64,000 nucleotides of DNA from Myotis daubentonii (GCF_963259705.1 NC_081848.1:52537408-52601407); one strand, 5' to 3'. Positions 36,290-46,845 are shown, counted from the first letter of the stretch. The notes: generated by a model not told the origin, from the letters alone. Program-made: numbers and translations.

Positions 36290-37040
36290 GATGTTCCAAC
36301 ATTTAATCTTCACAACAACCCGATGAGTTAAGTTTAGTCCCATTTTATTTTTATTTTATTAAGGTATTACATATGTGTCCTTATCCCCCCATTGGCCCCC
36401 CCAACCCACACTCATGCCCTCACCCCCCTATTGTCTGTGTCCATTGGTTAGGCTTATGTGCATGCATACAAGTCCTTTGATTGATCTCTCCCCTTACCCC
36501 CACCCTCCCCTACCTTCCCTCTGAGATTTGACAGTCTGATCGATGCTTCTCTGTCTCTGCCTCTGTTTTTTTCATCAGTTTATGTCGTTCATTATATTCC
36601 ATAAGTGAGTGAGATCATGTGATATTTATCTTTCTCAGACTGGCTTGTTTCGCTTAGTATAATGCTCTCCAGTTCCATCCATGCTATTGCAAATGGTAAG
36701 AATTCCTTCTTTTTTACCACAGCGTAGTATTCCATTGTGTAGATGTACCACCAGTTTTTAATCCACTCATCTGCTGATGGGCACTTAGGCTGTTTCCAAA
36801 TCTTAGCTATGGTGAATTGTGCCTCTATGAACATGGGGGTGCATATATCCTTTCTGGTTGGTGTTTCTGGTTTCTTGGGATATAGTCCTAGGAGTGGGAT
36901 CACAGGGTTCCCTTTTAGAGAGGAAGAAAGTGAGGCTCAGAAAGGCTGACTGACAGGCCTGAGGTCACACAGCTAGAGAGTGGAGAGACCAGGATTCAGA
37001 CCAGCTCTTCAGACTCTAACAACCACGGTCTTTCACTCTC
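36290..37040 (-). repeat. MIR SINE split by an L1
   Basis: The first half (TTAATCTTCACAACAACCCG up to GTCCCATTTTA) ends at 36347. The second half resumes near 36918 with GAGGAAGAAAGTGAGGCTCA and GGTCACACAGCTAGAGAG. Joined, they make one reversed MIR. Confidence 0.85.
36348..36907 (-). mobile_element. L1 3' fragment with readable ORF2 end
   Basis: Antisense, 5'-truncated L1. The minus strand gives about 100 uninterrupted codons (36903-36592) with motifs WKQPKCPSADEWIKNWWYIY and YAVVKKKEFLPF, the L1 ORF2 C-terminal region, followed by the 3' UTR and a T-rich tail on the + strand. TCCCATTTTA and TTCCCTTTTA flank it. It is dead, since only the last part of ORF2 remains. Confidence 0.9.
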
Positions 37041-37069
37041 TCTTCTCACAATTTTTCTTTGTTATTTTA

Positions 37070-37196
37070 CAGGATGGGGCGAAAGTAGGTTTACAGTTGT
37101 TCGTATTGAAAATAATACCATAATTAGTAGATTATAATACAAGAACAAACTGCATTTTGCGTACTCACAACTGAAACCCTACTTTGCCCCACTCCG
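37070..37196. mobile_element. Mariner-like MITE (copy 1)
   Basis: Inverted ends: CAGGATGGGGCGAAAGTAGG and CTACTTTGCCCCACTCCG, with TTTACAG next to TA on the left. Length 127 bp. It resembles the element at 55080. Confidence 0.75.
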
Positions 37197-37246
37197 TTTG
37201 TTCATTAAACACACTAATTGAAAGGGCGAATAGGGCCCATAGGAGT

Positions 37247-37690
37247 TGTATTAATTCCTGTTACTGTTATCACAAAGTGAGTGGCTTAAGGAAACACAAA
37301 TTAATTTTCTTACAGTTCTGGAGGTCACAAATGAGTTTTGCAGGGTAAAATCAAGATGTTGGCCAGGCTGATTCCCTCAGAAAATTCCAGGATGCTTTCT
37401 GCCTCTTCCGGAATGTGGCTGCTGGCATTCTTTGGCTTGTGCCCACACCACTCCAACCTCTGCTTCCGTCCTCAGTTGCCTTCTCATCTTCTGTAGTCAA
37501 ATCTCCCTGTGCGTCCCTATAATAAAGACACCTACATTTAAGGCCCACCCAGATAATCCGGGATAATCTCCCATCTCAAGATCCTTAACTTATCACATCT
37601 GCAAAGTCCTTTTGGACCTAAAAGGTTCCATTCACAGGTTCCAGGAATTAGAATGTGGATAGCCTGCGGGCTATTATTCAGCCTGCCACA
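37247..37690 (-). mobile_element. MLT1 LTR (ERVL-MaLR)
   Basis: The reverse strand begins TGTGGCAGGCTGAATAATAG and ends near CAGTAACAGGAATTAATACA. Between are GCAGATGTGATAAGTTAAGG and GAGGTTGGAGTGGTGTGGGC, the standard MLT1 order. An ancient LTR with no internal genes. Confidence 0.85.
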
Positions 37691-37989
37691 GGAATATTTA
37701 TTTCATGTATTGAGTAGTCCTTAAATGTAAAATTCTCTGAATTTAAATTTAGGCCACAGATCTTCTTAGTTTTCTATTTTTAACCTTTCACTTTTGAGGG
37801 CCTTGAGGCTTTAGTGCTCGCTTGCTGCTAGCTTTTAAGCAAATTTGACTCTCAACTCCTCTTGGGAGTAACTTGCCTAAAACTTGATCCTTCTACTATT
37901 TCAGAGATGGAGGCAGACCACAGAGTTTTTCCAGGCTGGGAAAGAGCATGCAGAGAAGTGCATGTTTTACTGTTATGCCTCTCCTGCCT

Positions 37990-38215
37990 GTGGCGATTTA
38001 TTGATCACTTACTAAGTGTCAGTAGCTGTTCAAGCATTCTACATTCATTCATAGCTCGTTTACATTTTGCCATAAGCCTGTACTGTAGATATCATTATCC
38101 CCATTTCACTGATGAGAACATCAAGGCTCAGAGTTAAGTAACATGTCTAAGGTTACACAATTAAGCCACAGAGCCTCTCAAACCCAAGCTCTTAATACTA
38201 TGCCATTGAACTGGA
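37990..38215 (-). repeat. MIR SINE relic
   Basis: GATCACTTACTAAGTGTCAG, TCATTATCCCCATTTCACTG, ATCAAGGCTCAGAGTTAAGT and GTCTAAGGTTACACAATTAA are reversed MIR. Confidence 0.82.
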
Positions 38216-38365
38216 TAATTCCCCAACCTGAGTAAGGTATGGACTTCTTTTCAAGGGCATGTACAAGCTCACAAACCCCCAGGTTTGGGTTGTATTTTTA
38301 CCATATTATTGTTTAAATATGTGCAAAGATAACTAGATGTTAACTCTTTATGCTTATAGCTCTCA

Positions 38366-38730
38366 TCCTATCTAATAAAAGGCTAATACGCAAATCAACC
38401 AAACAGCAGAACGACAGGTCACTATGACCCGCACTGACCATCAGGGGTCAGACGCTCAACACAGGAGCCACCCCCTGGTGGTCTGTGCGTTCCCACAGGG
38501 GGAGCACTGCTCAGCCAGAATCCAGGCTCATGGCTGGCAAGTGCAGTGGCGGTGGTGGGAGCCTCTCCTGCCTCCACAGCAGCACTAATGCGGGGAGCAG
38601 ATCTAAGCTGGCAGTCGGCCATCCCCTGAGGGCTCCCAGACTGTGAGAGGGCACAGGCCGGGCAGAGGGACCTCTCCGCCCCCCTCCCCCCGCCCTGCAA
38701 GTGCGCAAATTTTGTGCACTGGGCCTCTAG
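38366..38730 (+). mobile_element. HeliBat-type non-autonomous Helitron
   Basis: Begins TCCTATCTAATAAAAGGCTA and ends TTTTGTGCACTGGGCCTCTAG, between A and T. The 3' hairpin is GTGCGCAAA/TTTTGTGCAC. It is 365 bp with no coding sequence. The ends are the best preserved of the set. Confidence 0.95.
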
Positions 38731-39370
38731 TATGACTATAAAAGCAAAATAGCAACAATAACACAAACAAAACTAAAAGCCTTTAAAATGCTCATTAGTA
38801 GCATTGTTTTAATGTGGTGGGTGATGCCAGGTCGCTGAAATAAGTGACTACTCACAACCTACATGCAACACTGACTGCCCGGACCCAGATCCTTCGGACT
38901 TTGGCAAACCTGTATGCCAGGGTCCCCGGGTCACTTCTCCCACTCCTCTCCCTGCCGTGGACACCACACATGTCATTCAGGCTTTACCCGGTAAGAATGC
39001 CATTGATTTGTTAATGCTGCCTCTCTTTTTTTCCACTCACTATAGCAGCTGGGTTCTCTGGGCAGCAGATTGAGTCAACATTAACTGCAGGAAGCTATCA
39101 GGGAGTGAATGCTCTTGGGAACCACACCTGTGAAAAGACAGGGGTGGAAGCAGAAACAGACAGGGGGAGAAGTTGAGCTGGGTTGCAGGCCCAAAGAAAG
39201 TCTCTGCCTATCCAATGGGCCCACCCCACTCGCCCATAATAAAGTTGTGCAGAGCAGCAATGGGATGTAAACACAAATGTATCCTGGCTGCTGAGACTGC
39301 CTGGCGTGCTTGCTTATATGCTCTTTGAGATCATCCATATTATACTTTTAATTGATTTTTTAAATTATCA

Positions 39371-39605
39371 TCTATAGTAACAGAAGGGTAATATGCTAAT
39401 TAGACTGGACATCTTCCAGACGTCATTCCGGATGTCCTTCCTGACGAAGCCAGGGCAGAAGAAAGCCAGCCCAGGTCCTGGGTGCTTGCAGGCGGCCAGA
39501 GGAGGGAAGCAGCCTGGGTCCTGGGTGCCGGAAGGAAGCCGGTGTGGGCAGCTGGGGGGAAGGAAGGCCTACTCTTGCACGAATGTTTGTGCACCAGGCC
39601 TCTAG
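39371..39605 (+). mobile_element. HeliBat-type Helitron, first of an abutting pair
   Basis: Starts TCTATAGTAACAGAAGGGTA and ends TGTGCACCAGGCCTCTAG. The interior has GGTCCTGGGTGCTTGCAG and GGTCCTGGGTGCCGGAAG as a short internal repeat. The next Helitron begins at the following base. Confidence 0.88.
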
Positions 39606-40077
39606 TTTATATATAAAAGGCTAAGCAACTGTCCAACCGGCCGGTAGGTATGACACACACTGACCACCAGGGGGCAAATGCTCAATGCAGGAGCTGCCGA
39701 GCTGCGATGATTTGGCAGCGGTGGTTCTTGGGTTACGCACCCTGGAACCAGAGAGGAGGGAGCCTGATTCTAGGGTGCATCACCCGAGAACTGCCCTCTC
39801 ACAATCCAGGACCCCTTGGGGGATGTCGGAAAACCAGTTTCAGCCTGATCCCTGTAGGCCAGGCCGAGGGACCCCACCTGCCAAGGGGACCCTGCTAACT
39901 CCACAGAGGCCCTTCAAGCCACGGCACTGCCCCAGGTGCAGCCAGATGGGGAGGGACCGTGGGAGGTTGGCTCCAGGACGTGTCCAGCCCATCTCACCCA
40001 ATCCTGCCATACCCACCACCTTCTAATTACTAGTAATTGCCTTTCAATGTGCACGAATCCATGCACCAGGACACCAG
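39606..40077 (+). mobile_element. HeliBat-type Helitron, second of an abutting pair
   Basis: The 5' end reads TTTATATATAAAAGGCTAAG (its usual TC has become TT), followed by GACCACCAGGGGGC. The 3' end is GCACGAATCCATGCACCAGG with a decayed terminus ACACCAG. Head-to-tail with the copy at 39371. Confidence 0.85.
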
Positions 40078-40764
40078 TAAAGTATAAAATGTTTAAATTC
40101 CATAAAGAACTAAGAGACTTAACCATGAATTCACAGACCCCCAGAGTTCCTCAGACCTTACTCTGAGCAAGAAGAACATTAGGAGGCATCTGGTGAGCTC
40201 TGCTGTGGATTACTATAAAACCCTGTGATGTCTCCCTGGTGTGAAAATCACAAAGTTTTACAAATGCTTTTTTGGGTGACAGTAATAATAATTTCCAAAT
40301 CCTCTCTTAATTCACATGTAACATTTGGGAATAGGAACTTCCATTTATTGAAGATTCATTCCATATATTCGGTCAAGCACCTACTATGAAATGGTCTGGT
40401 AGGAAAGAAATGTTAAGTGAACAAATAATAATGCAAAATGATTGAGGCCATAGGAAAGGATGGTTTGAGAATAGGGGGGCATCAAGAAGGTGTTACCAGA
40501 TGCAGGAGGTGAGGGAAATGGGAAGATATTGGACAGAGGGTACAAAGTTTCAGTTATGCAGGATGAGTAAGTCTGGAGATCTGATGTACAGCATGGTGAG
40601 TATAGTTAATAATACTGATTGTATATGGGAAATTTGCTAAGAGAGTAGATTTCACCACACACATAAAAAAAGTCAACTATGTGGGGATCTCAATATGTTA
40701 ATTAGCTTGGCTATGATATCATTTTACTATGTATATGTATATGTATATCAAAAAACCATGTTGT

Positions 40765-40980
40765 TCCCTAGCCGGCTTGGCTCAGTGGATAGAGCTTCAG
40801 CCTGTGGACTGAAGGGTCCCAGGTTTGATTCTGGCCAAGGGCACATGCCTGGGTTGCAGGCTAGATCCCCAGTAGGGGGCGTGTAGGAGGCAGCCGATCA
40901 ATGATTCTCTCTCATCATTGATGTTTTTATCTCTCTCTCCTCCCTTCCTCTCCGAAATCAATAAAGAAATATATATATTT
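40765..40980 (+). mobile_element. VES SINE
   Basis: Head CCCTAGCCGGCTTGGCTCAG and GATAGAGC, a CT tract and an A-rich tail. The exact 15-bp repeat AAAAAACCATGTTGT lies at 40750 and 40981, which suggests recent insertion. Confidence 0.96.
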
Positions 40981-41007
40981 AAAAAACCATGTTGTACATC
41001 TTAAATA

Positions 41008-41655
41008 TAGTAGTCCCCCCCCCTTATCTTTGTTTCACTTTCCACAGTTTCAATTACCCATCGTCAACCATGGTCCAAAAATGTTAAATAGAAAATTCCA
41101 GAAATAAGTAATTCATGTTTTCTATTGCATGCAGTTCTGAGTAGTGTGATGAAATCTAGTGCCATCCACTCCATCCCACCTGAGACGTAAATTGTCCCTT
41201 TGCCAAGTATATCCACTCTATACACTCCCCACCAGCCAGTCGCTTAGTAATCATATAGGTTATCAGATCTACTGTCATGGTATCTCAGTACTGTGTTCAA
41301 ATAACCCTTATTTTACCTAATAATGGCCCCCAAACTACTAGAGTAGTGATGCTGACAGTTCTGATATGCCAAAGAGAAGCTGTAAAGTGCTTCCTTTAAG
41401 TGAAAAGTTGAGTATATACAATAAGATATTTTGAGACAGAGCACATTCACATAACTTTTACTATAGTATATTATTATAATTGTTCTTTTTACTATTAGTT
41501 ATTGGCTAACCTCTTACTGTGCCTCGTTTATAAATTAAGCATTATCATAGGTATATATGTATAGGAAAAAACATAGTGTACATAAGGTTCAAAAGTATCC
41601 ATGGTTTCAGGCATCCACTGGGGGTCTTAGAACATATCCCCAGAGATTAATGGAC
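41008..41655 (+). mobile_element. Tigger DNA transposon remnant (TcMar)
   Basis: Begins TAGTAGTCCCCCCCCCTTAT, then CACTTTCCACAGTTTCAATT and ACCCATCGTCAACCATGGTC, the Tigger terminal sequence. The right end (TTTCAGGCATCCACTGGGGG) is the reversed counterpart. Too short to encode a transposase. Confidence 0.85.
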
Positions 41656-41963
41656 AAATGTATATAAATTTTTATTTAAAAAGAAGAAGAAGCCAGCATT
41701 TAGAGGAGGAATTGCTTAAGAAGAAAGAGATAAGGACATTCCAGGCAAAGGAACTCACAGCCTTGAGCCAACCTGGACATGACAGGTAATGTAGGAGATT
41801 TACGCTGAAAGGTAGGTTGGCAGAAGTGGGAGATCACAGTGAGAGAAGGCAGTGTGGAGTGATATAAATACATCTAAGTGATCATAGTTACCTTTCCATT
41901 ACCATTCACCTTACATTACAGTATCTCCTTCAATCTTCACGTGTTATTATTAACCCACTAGAG

Positions 41964-42275
41964 CAGCGGTTCTCAACCTGTGGGTCACGACCCCTTTGGG
42001 GGGTCGAACAACCCTTTCACAGGGGTCGCCTAAGACCATCGGAAAGCACATACATAATTACATATTGTTTTTGTGATTAATCACTATGCTGTAATTATGT
42101 TCGATTTGTAACAATGAAAATACATCCTGCATATCAGATATTTATGTTATGATTCATAACAGTAGCAAAATTACAGGTATGAAGTAGCAACGAAAGTAAT
42201 TTTATGGTTGGGGGTCACCACAACATGAGGAACTGTATTGAAGGGTCGCGGCATTAGGAAGGTTGAGAACCACTG
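41964..42275 (+). mobile_element. SPIN non-autonomous hAT transposon (copy 2)
   Basis: Ends CAGCGGTTCTCAACCTGTGG and AGGTTGAGAACCACTG. A perfect 8-bp duplication CACTAGAG lies at 41956 and 42276, as expected for hAT transposition. It sits in an L2. More complete than copy 1. Confidence 0.97.
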
Positions 42276-42400
42276 CACTAGAGGACATATCCCGCAAGAG
42301 CAGGGACTGTCACCTTGTCCACTGCCCTATGCCCCGTGCCCAGTACAGCCGCTGACTGCACCCCTCCAAAAAAGGAGCTCAATAAGTATGTTTTACACAT
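42276..42400 (+). repeat. L2 3' end
   Basis: CAAGAGCAGGGACTGTCACC, CCTATGCCCCGTGCCCAGTA and GGAGCTCAATAAGTATG match the L2 end. SPIN copy 2 interrupts the L2. Confidence 0.65.
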
Positions 42401-42525
42401 GAGGAATCCTTTCAGCGAGGATGAGTGACTTCCCCAAATTTACATAGCACATCAGTGGCTGAGCAGAGATTTGAACTTCAGCCTGCCTTACTCCACCACA
42501 CTGCTCTTTAACTCCTGCTCCGTGG
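42400..42525 (-). repeat. MIR SINE relic
   Basis: GAGGATGAGTGACTTCCCCA, AGTGGCTGAGCAGAGATTTG and AACTTCAGCCTGCC follow reversed MIR order. Confidence 0.7.
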
Positions 42526-42689
42526 TGCCACAATAGTGACTAGAAGGGGGTTTTCACGTCGGGGAACCTGCTGTTACCAGGGGAAGCCCAGCAGAGGCTG
42601 GCCGTGTATGTGCGATCTTAAATCCCTGGTAGGGACATCCCTTTAGTGACAGCCAGCAACACAGTTTCTCCCATTACCTCGATGATAAT

Positions 42690-43000
42690 CTGAGTATATG
42701 GGGTCTCAGGAATGAGAAGGGTTAAGCTTTTAAAGCTTATCAAGTTGTTCCTTTGCATTTAAATAGCTCCATTTAAGAAAGCAGCCTTTCTGGAACCTTA
42801 TTTGAAGCTGCTGTGCAGCACACCGTAGGGTCTGCTTATTTCTCCCCCATCCAGGTCATTTAGAGCTTCATTACTTAATAATTTGTAAGCTTTTTCTGAA
42901 AATCAGTGGATGAAGGGAGATGATGAAGTGAAATATTATATTTAAGGACCCAGCAAAACAGGCTGACAGTATGATACCTGGGCCAGAAGCTTCTTAAGAG
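42690..43000. other. Unique AT-rich segment, possible conserved element
   Basis: No repeat recognised. It carries TTAAGCTTTTAAAGCTTATC (a palindromic run), TTTGCATTTAAATAGC and TTCATTACTTAATAATTTG. Candidate intronic enhancer only by composition. Confidence 0.28.
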
Positions 43001-43184
43001 AGGAGAGGGAGATCTTAGTGTACAAATGAGTTCTCATTTCCTTTTGAAATTGCTTTTATTTTAAAGATAATGAAGCCTTCCCTACTCTCTTCTCTGTCTC
43101 CTCTCACTCCCAGGTACTATGTCCTGTGACTTTAACTACCACCTACTGTATATGCTGATGACTTTCAAATGCATGCCTCTAGCC

Positions 43185-43411
43185 CAGGGGTAGGCAAACT
43201 TTTTGACTTGAGGGCCACAATGGGTTCTTAAACTGGACCGGAGGGCCAGGGCCGGAACAAAAGCATGGATGGAGTGTTTGTGTGAACTAATATAAATTCA
43301 AAGTAAACATCATTACATAAAAGGGTACAGTCTTTTTTTTTTTTTTTTTTAGTTTTATTCATTTCAAATGGGCCGGATCCGGTCTCCTGGGCCGTAGTTT
43401 GCCCACGGCTG
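43185..43411. mobile_element. Non-autonomous hAT transposon
   Basis: Ends CAGGGGTAGGCAAACTTTTT and GTAGTTTGCCCACGGCTG form an imperfect inverted pair. Internal GAGGGCC and GGGCCGGATC motifs and an 18-base T run occur. Flanks CTCTAGCC and CCTAGCCT share a CTAGCC core but are not an exact duplication. Confidence 0.82.
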
Positions 43412-43565
43412 CCTAGCCTGATCTTGCTCTCGAACTCCAGCCTCAGATCTCCAACTGCCTACGTGATACCTCCCCTTGGAGTCAGCCTGAACCCTTTTTT
43501 GTTTGACACCCCACATCCAATCCATCAACAGATCTTGTTGCTTCTCCCTTTAAAATAATGTCTTG

Positions 43566-43820
43566 ACCCTGACCTGTGTGGCTCAGTTGGTCAGAGTGGC
43601 ATCCGGTAATATATTGAAAGATCTCAGGTTCCATTCCCAGTCAGGGCACATGCCCAGGTTGTGGGTTCAAACCCCAGTTGGGACGCATGAAGGAGGCAGC
43701 CAGCTGATCTCTCTCTCTCTCTTTCTTTCTCTCTCTCTTCCTCTCTCCCTCCCTCCTCCTCCCCTCCCTCCCTGTCTCTGAAATCAATAAACATGTCTTC
43801 AGGTGAGGATAACAAATAAT
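43566..43820 (+). mobile_element. VES-related SINE
   Basis: Head CCCTGACCTGTGTGGCTCAG and TTGGTCAGAGTGG, a CT-rich tract and the tail AGGTGAGGATAACAAATAAT. AATAATGTCTTG flanks both sides. Confidence 0.9.
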
Positions 43821-44639
43821 AATAATGTCTTGTATCCAACATCACCTCACCCTCCCTATTGCTCTCTCCAGGTCCAGTCCCTCCCTCCTCCCGCTGGCCC
43901 TGTGACGGTGTCCTCCTCCCCTCCCCCACAGTTAGCAGAATCACTCAACACGTGAGTCAGGCCACAGCACTGCTGCTCACCAACCTTTCAGCAGCATCCC
44001 CATCCCAGAGAACTTGCAAAAAGTGCCCCTAAGGCCCCCTGGGAGGGCAGCCAAGGCCGGAGGCTTCCTCTAGCTTGTCATTAATTAATTGTTTAATTAA
44101 CTAATCCATTATTCATCCCTTAATCATTCCCTGCATACCTCCCCAAGCCAGGCCGGCGCTGGGGACACAGGGAGGACACAGCCCAAGCCCTGCTCTAACA
44201 CACGCTTCCAGACTGGACAGGAGGTGTCCTCAGAGGAAGGTGGGGAAGGGAGACAGGGAAGAGGAGCGAGGGGTGTGGAAGGTTGTGCCTTTAAGACCAC
44301 CGGAGACTGGGCAGGATTGGGGCACTGCCCTTACAGGTTGCCTCAGGCACCTTCAGCCAGAGCCTTTCCAGGCCCCCGGGGCTCCTAGCAGCCAGGCCTG
44401 TTTGAAAGCAGCCCCTGCTTCGCCCCCTCTCTCCTGGGTGATGGCAGAGTCTCACCTGTTCTGGCCCCTTTCCTACTTCCCTGCCTGGCCCTGGCACTAA
44501 TGTTTTCCTAATTGCTGGACACAGAGAAGGAGGAGGGGAGAAGGGCCTGGGAAGTCAGTCATGAGAGCTGGCGGGACAGGAGAGATGGACATGCCCCACT
44601 GACCTGTTCAGCTCCCTGCATAACTCAGAGGAGATGTGG

Positions 44640-45130
44640 GCTTTCATGAGCATTAGGAAGGACACATTGAAAATCCAGAAAATGAGGTTAAGCCCGGGAT
44701 TGGCAGTTTGGTCACCGAAGGCTGAGCTAAATCGATGCCTGTGGCTAATAGAGGGGTATGGAAGGACGGCCTCTCGCTCAGGTCAGGGAGTGATGGCGCG
44801 CTCAGAGCTCTCCGCCTGCCACAGACCGACAGCCGGGTGGAGGGCAGTGGGCGCTCTGATGGGCCCTGTCCCTCGCGCTTAGGAAATGCCAAGCTGCTTT
44901 CACAAAACTGCCTCTCAGGAAGATTGTTATCTACAAGCATTATGCAATTTCCCATCGGAATTACAGGCTGTGTTTGGAAAGAAATTGGATTTGAAATGCT
45001 TCTGTGCAACCACATCACCTTCTTGTGGATCTGTGAATGGGCTTCAGATACCTTCTCTGGCTTCCAAATAGCTGATGAGACAGCCGCTTCCCAGGGGACC
45101 AGGCAAGCTATGGGCACTTCCAAACAGCCA
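44640..45130. other. Unique segment, possible conserved non-coding DNA
   Basis: No repeat recognised. An open frame of 204 codons crosses part of it (44735-45349), but the predicted protein has no domain I know and ends in proline-rich GC sequence. I regard it as non-coding. The 44880-45075 part is the most even in composition and would be the first place to look for conservation. Confidence 0.25.
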
Positions 45131-45414
45131 ACCCCGGTTTCCGGGCGTTTCTGGGGGCCGACTCAGAACCTGGGAGCTCCGACCACGGTTCCTAAAGTGA
45201 CCTCTGTGTCCTGCCCCTCCCCCGTCCCTCTCCCACCTGCAGTCCCAGCAGAGTGTTCTGGCTGGCGCTCTCCTCCTGCTGGTCCAGTGCCCACCACCTC
45301 CACAGCCAGGTTTCCTGTGTCACCTCGCACAGCTCCGGCTCCACCCTAGGCTGAGGGGGTGCTGGTGGATTGGGACTCAGAGGACACTGGCCCCTTCCTC
45401 ATCACAGCCTCTCG

Positions 45415-45540
45415 TCCATTCAGCACGCATTCACTGAGCATGCTCAGAGCATGGTTCTGAACGCTGATAGTACAGCAGTGAGCAAAACAGACCCTATCTT
45501 CATGGAGAGACAGATGACAAAAAGTAAATTCTAGTAAGTG
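45415..45540 (-). repeat. L2-like segment
   Basis: CACGCATTCACTGAGCATGC, then GATAGTACAGCAGTGAGCAA and AACAGACCC with TTCATGGAGA are reversed L2 3' sequence. Confidence 0.65.
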
Positions 45541-45609
45541 GCCCGGCCAGCATGGCTCAGCGGTTGAGCGTCAACCTACAAACCAGGAGGTCACAGTTCC
45601 ATTCCTGGA
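45541..45609 (+). mobile_element. VES SINE head, 3'-truncated
   Basis: Only the tRNA-like head is present: GCCCGGCCAGCATGGCTCAG followed by GTTGAGCGTCAACC and CAGTTCCATTCCTGG. The CT tract and tail are missing and it joins an ancient repeat directly. Confidence 0.8.
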
Positions 45610-46340
45610 GCTCGGAGGAAGGTGAGGAAAGAGGCAGAGAGATCAGCCAGGCAACAACTGCAATGAGTGATGATGGTGGGTTGGACCAGGATGGTGGCCG
45701 AGCAGGTGACGAAAAGTCATTGGCTCATAAAGACGATTTAGAAGTGGAGATGACAGGATGTGCTGACGGATCAGATGTATACTAGGAGAGAAAGAAGCAT
45801 CCAGGATGAGAAACTGGAAGGATGGCTTTGCCATTTCATGGAGGAGAAGCGGGGAGGCCAGGTTTGGGGAGGGGACGATCAGGAGTAGGATTTCAGACAC
45901 GTTGAGCTTGAGATGCCAATTGGACATCAGATGAAGACGTTTGACCGTTGATAGCAAGCCCGGAGCTCAGAGCCAGGCTGAGGTAGAAGATTTACTTCAG
46001 TGGGCAGCAGTGTACATTTAGCTAGTATTTCAGAGCGTGGGACAAGATGACATCACCAAGGCCGTGTGGACAGAAAAGAGAAGAGGACCAAAGGCTTGAA
46101 CCCGGGGCGCTTCAGTGTTTGGAGGAAGGCGAAGAAGGGCCAGCAAAGGAGACTGGGAAGGGGAGGCCGGTGAGGCAAATGAGGAGGCAGCAAGTGCCAG
46201 AGCCAGGCAGACCAAGCTTCAGGCAGAGGGAGTGGCCAGCTGTGTCAAGAGCTATGGAGGCGTCATAGAAGCTAAGAGCTGGGCGTTGCCCATTGGCCGT
46301 GGAAAGCTCATGGGTGCCCATGACCAGAGCAGTTTCAGAG
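45610..46340. repeat. Ancient mammalian interspersed repeat (copy 1)
   Basis: Phrases such as GGTTGGACCAGGATGGTGGC, CAGGATGTGCTGACGGATCA, GAGCTTGAGATGCCAATTGG and GCAAAGGAGACTGGGAAGGG belong to a long old repeat seen across mammals. Its counterpart here is 56950-58300. I cannot name the family with confidence. Open frames in it are accidental. Confidence 0.65.
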
Positions 46341-46349
46341 GAGAGAGGT

Positions 46350-46450
46350 GAGTCTCAGTTACTTCATCTGAGAAATGGGACCATTTGCCTGCTTACCTCA
46401 GAGGATGACAGTGGAAACCAATGAGACCAGGGGCAAACTATAAAGCACCA
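46350..46450 (+). repeat. MIR SINE 3' relic
   Basis: TCTCAGTTACTTCATCTGAG, AAATGGGACCATTTGCCTGC and TATAAAGCACCAAGAAATAT resemble the MIR 3' half. Confidence 0.6.
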
Positions 46451-46842
46451 AGAAATATGAGGTGTCTGTTTTTATTTATGACCCCATAAACCCAGAGGCT
46501 GTTGAAATGATGGGAGGGACCGTTGGGCACAATTGACTTTAAAGATGCTTATAGCTCCATTATCACCTCATGAAATGGCTCATTTCCTGCTGCTCATCCC
46601 CAGGACACTCACAGAGGGATGACTTTCCACTTTCCTTCAGAGGTGGAAGCCATCAGAATAAATGTTATGGGTGGTAAGTGGGGATTCTGGGAAAGAGTAG
46701 AAGCAAAAGAAAAAAAAAATGAGGCCAAAAACTGCTCATTCGGGTCTTAACACAGAATGATGAACGCTGCCCTCCCAGAGGAAACCTGGTGACCCTGGGA
46801 GAAAAACTGTCAGCCAGGGGCAGCCACACTCTTGCTGGGGGA

Positions 46843-46845
<3 letters not shown>

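Noticed and set aside
36592..36903. Functional L1 ORF2 protein
   Set aside because: Only the last ~100 codons survive in a 5'-truncated copy. No reverse transcriptase or endonuclease core is present.
40765..40860. tRNA gene
   Set aside because: The A and B box-like sequences belong to the heads of VES SINEs, which derive from tRNA. No cloverleaf is formed.
44240..44500. GC-rich open frames as an exon
   Set aside because: No matching splice sites or recognised protein; ordinary GC-rich intron.
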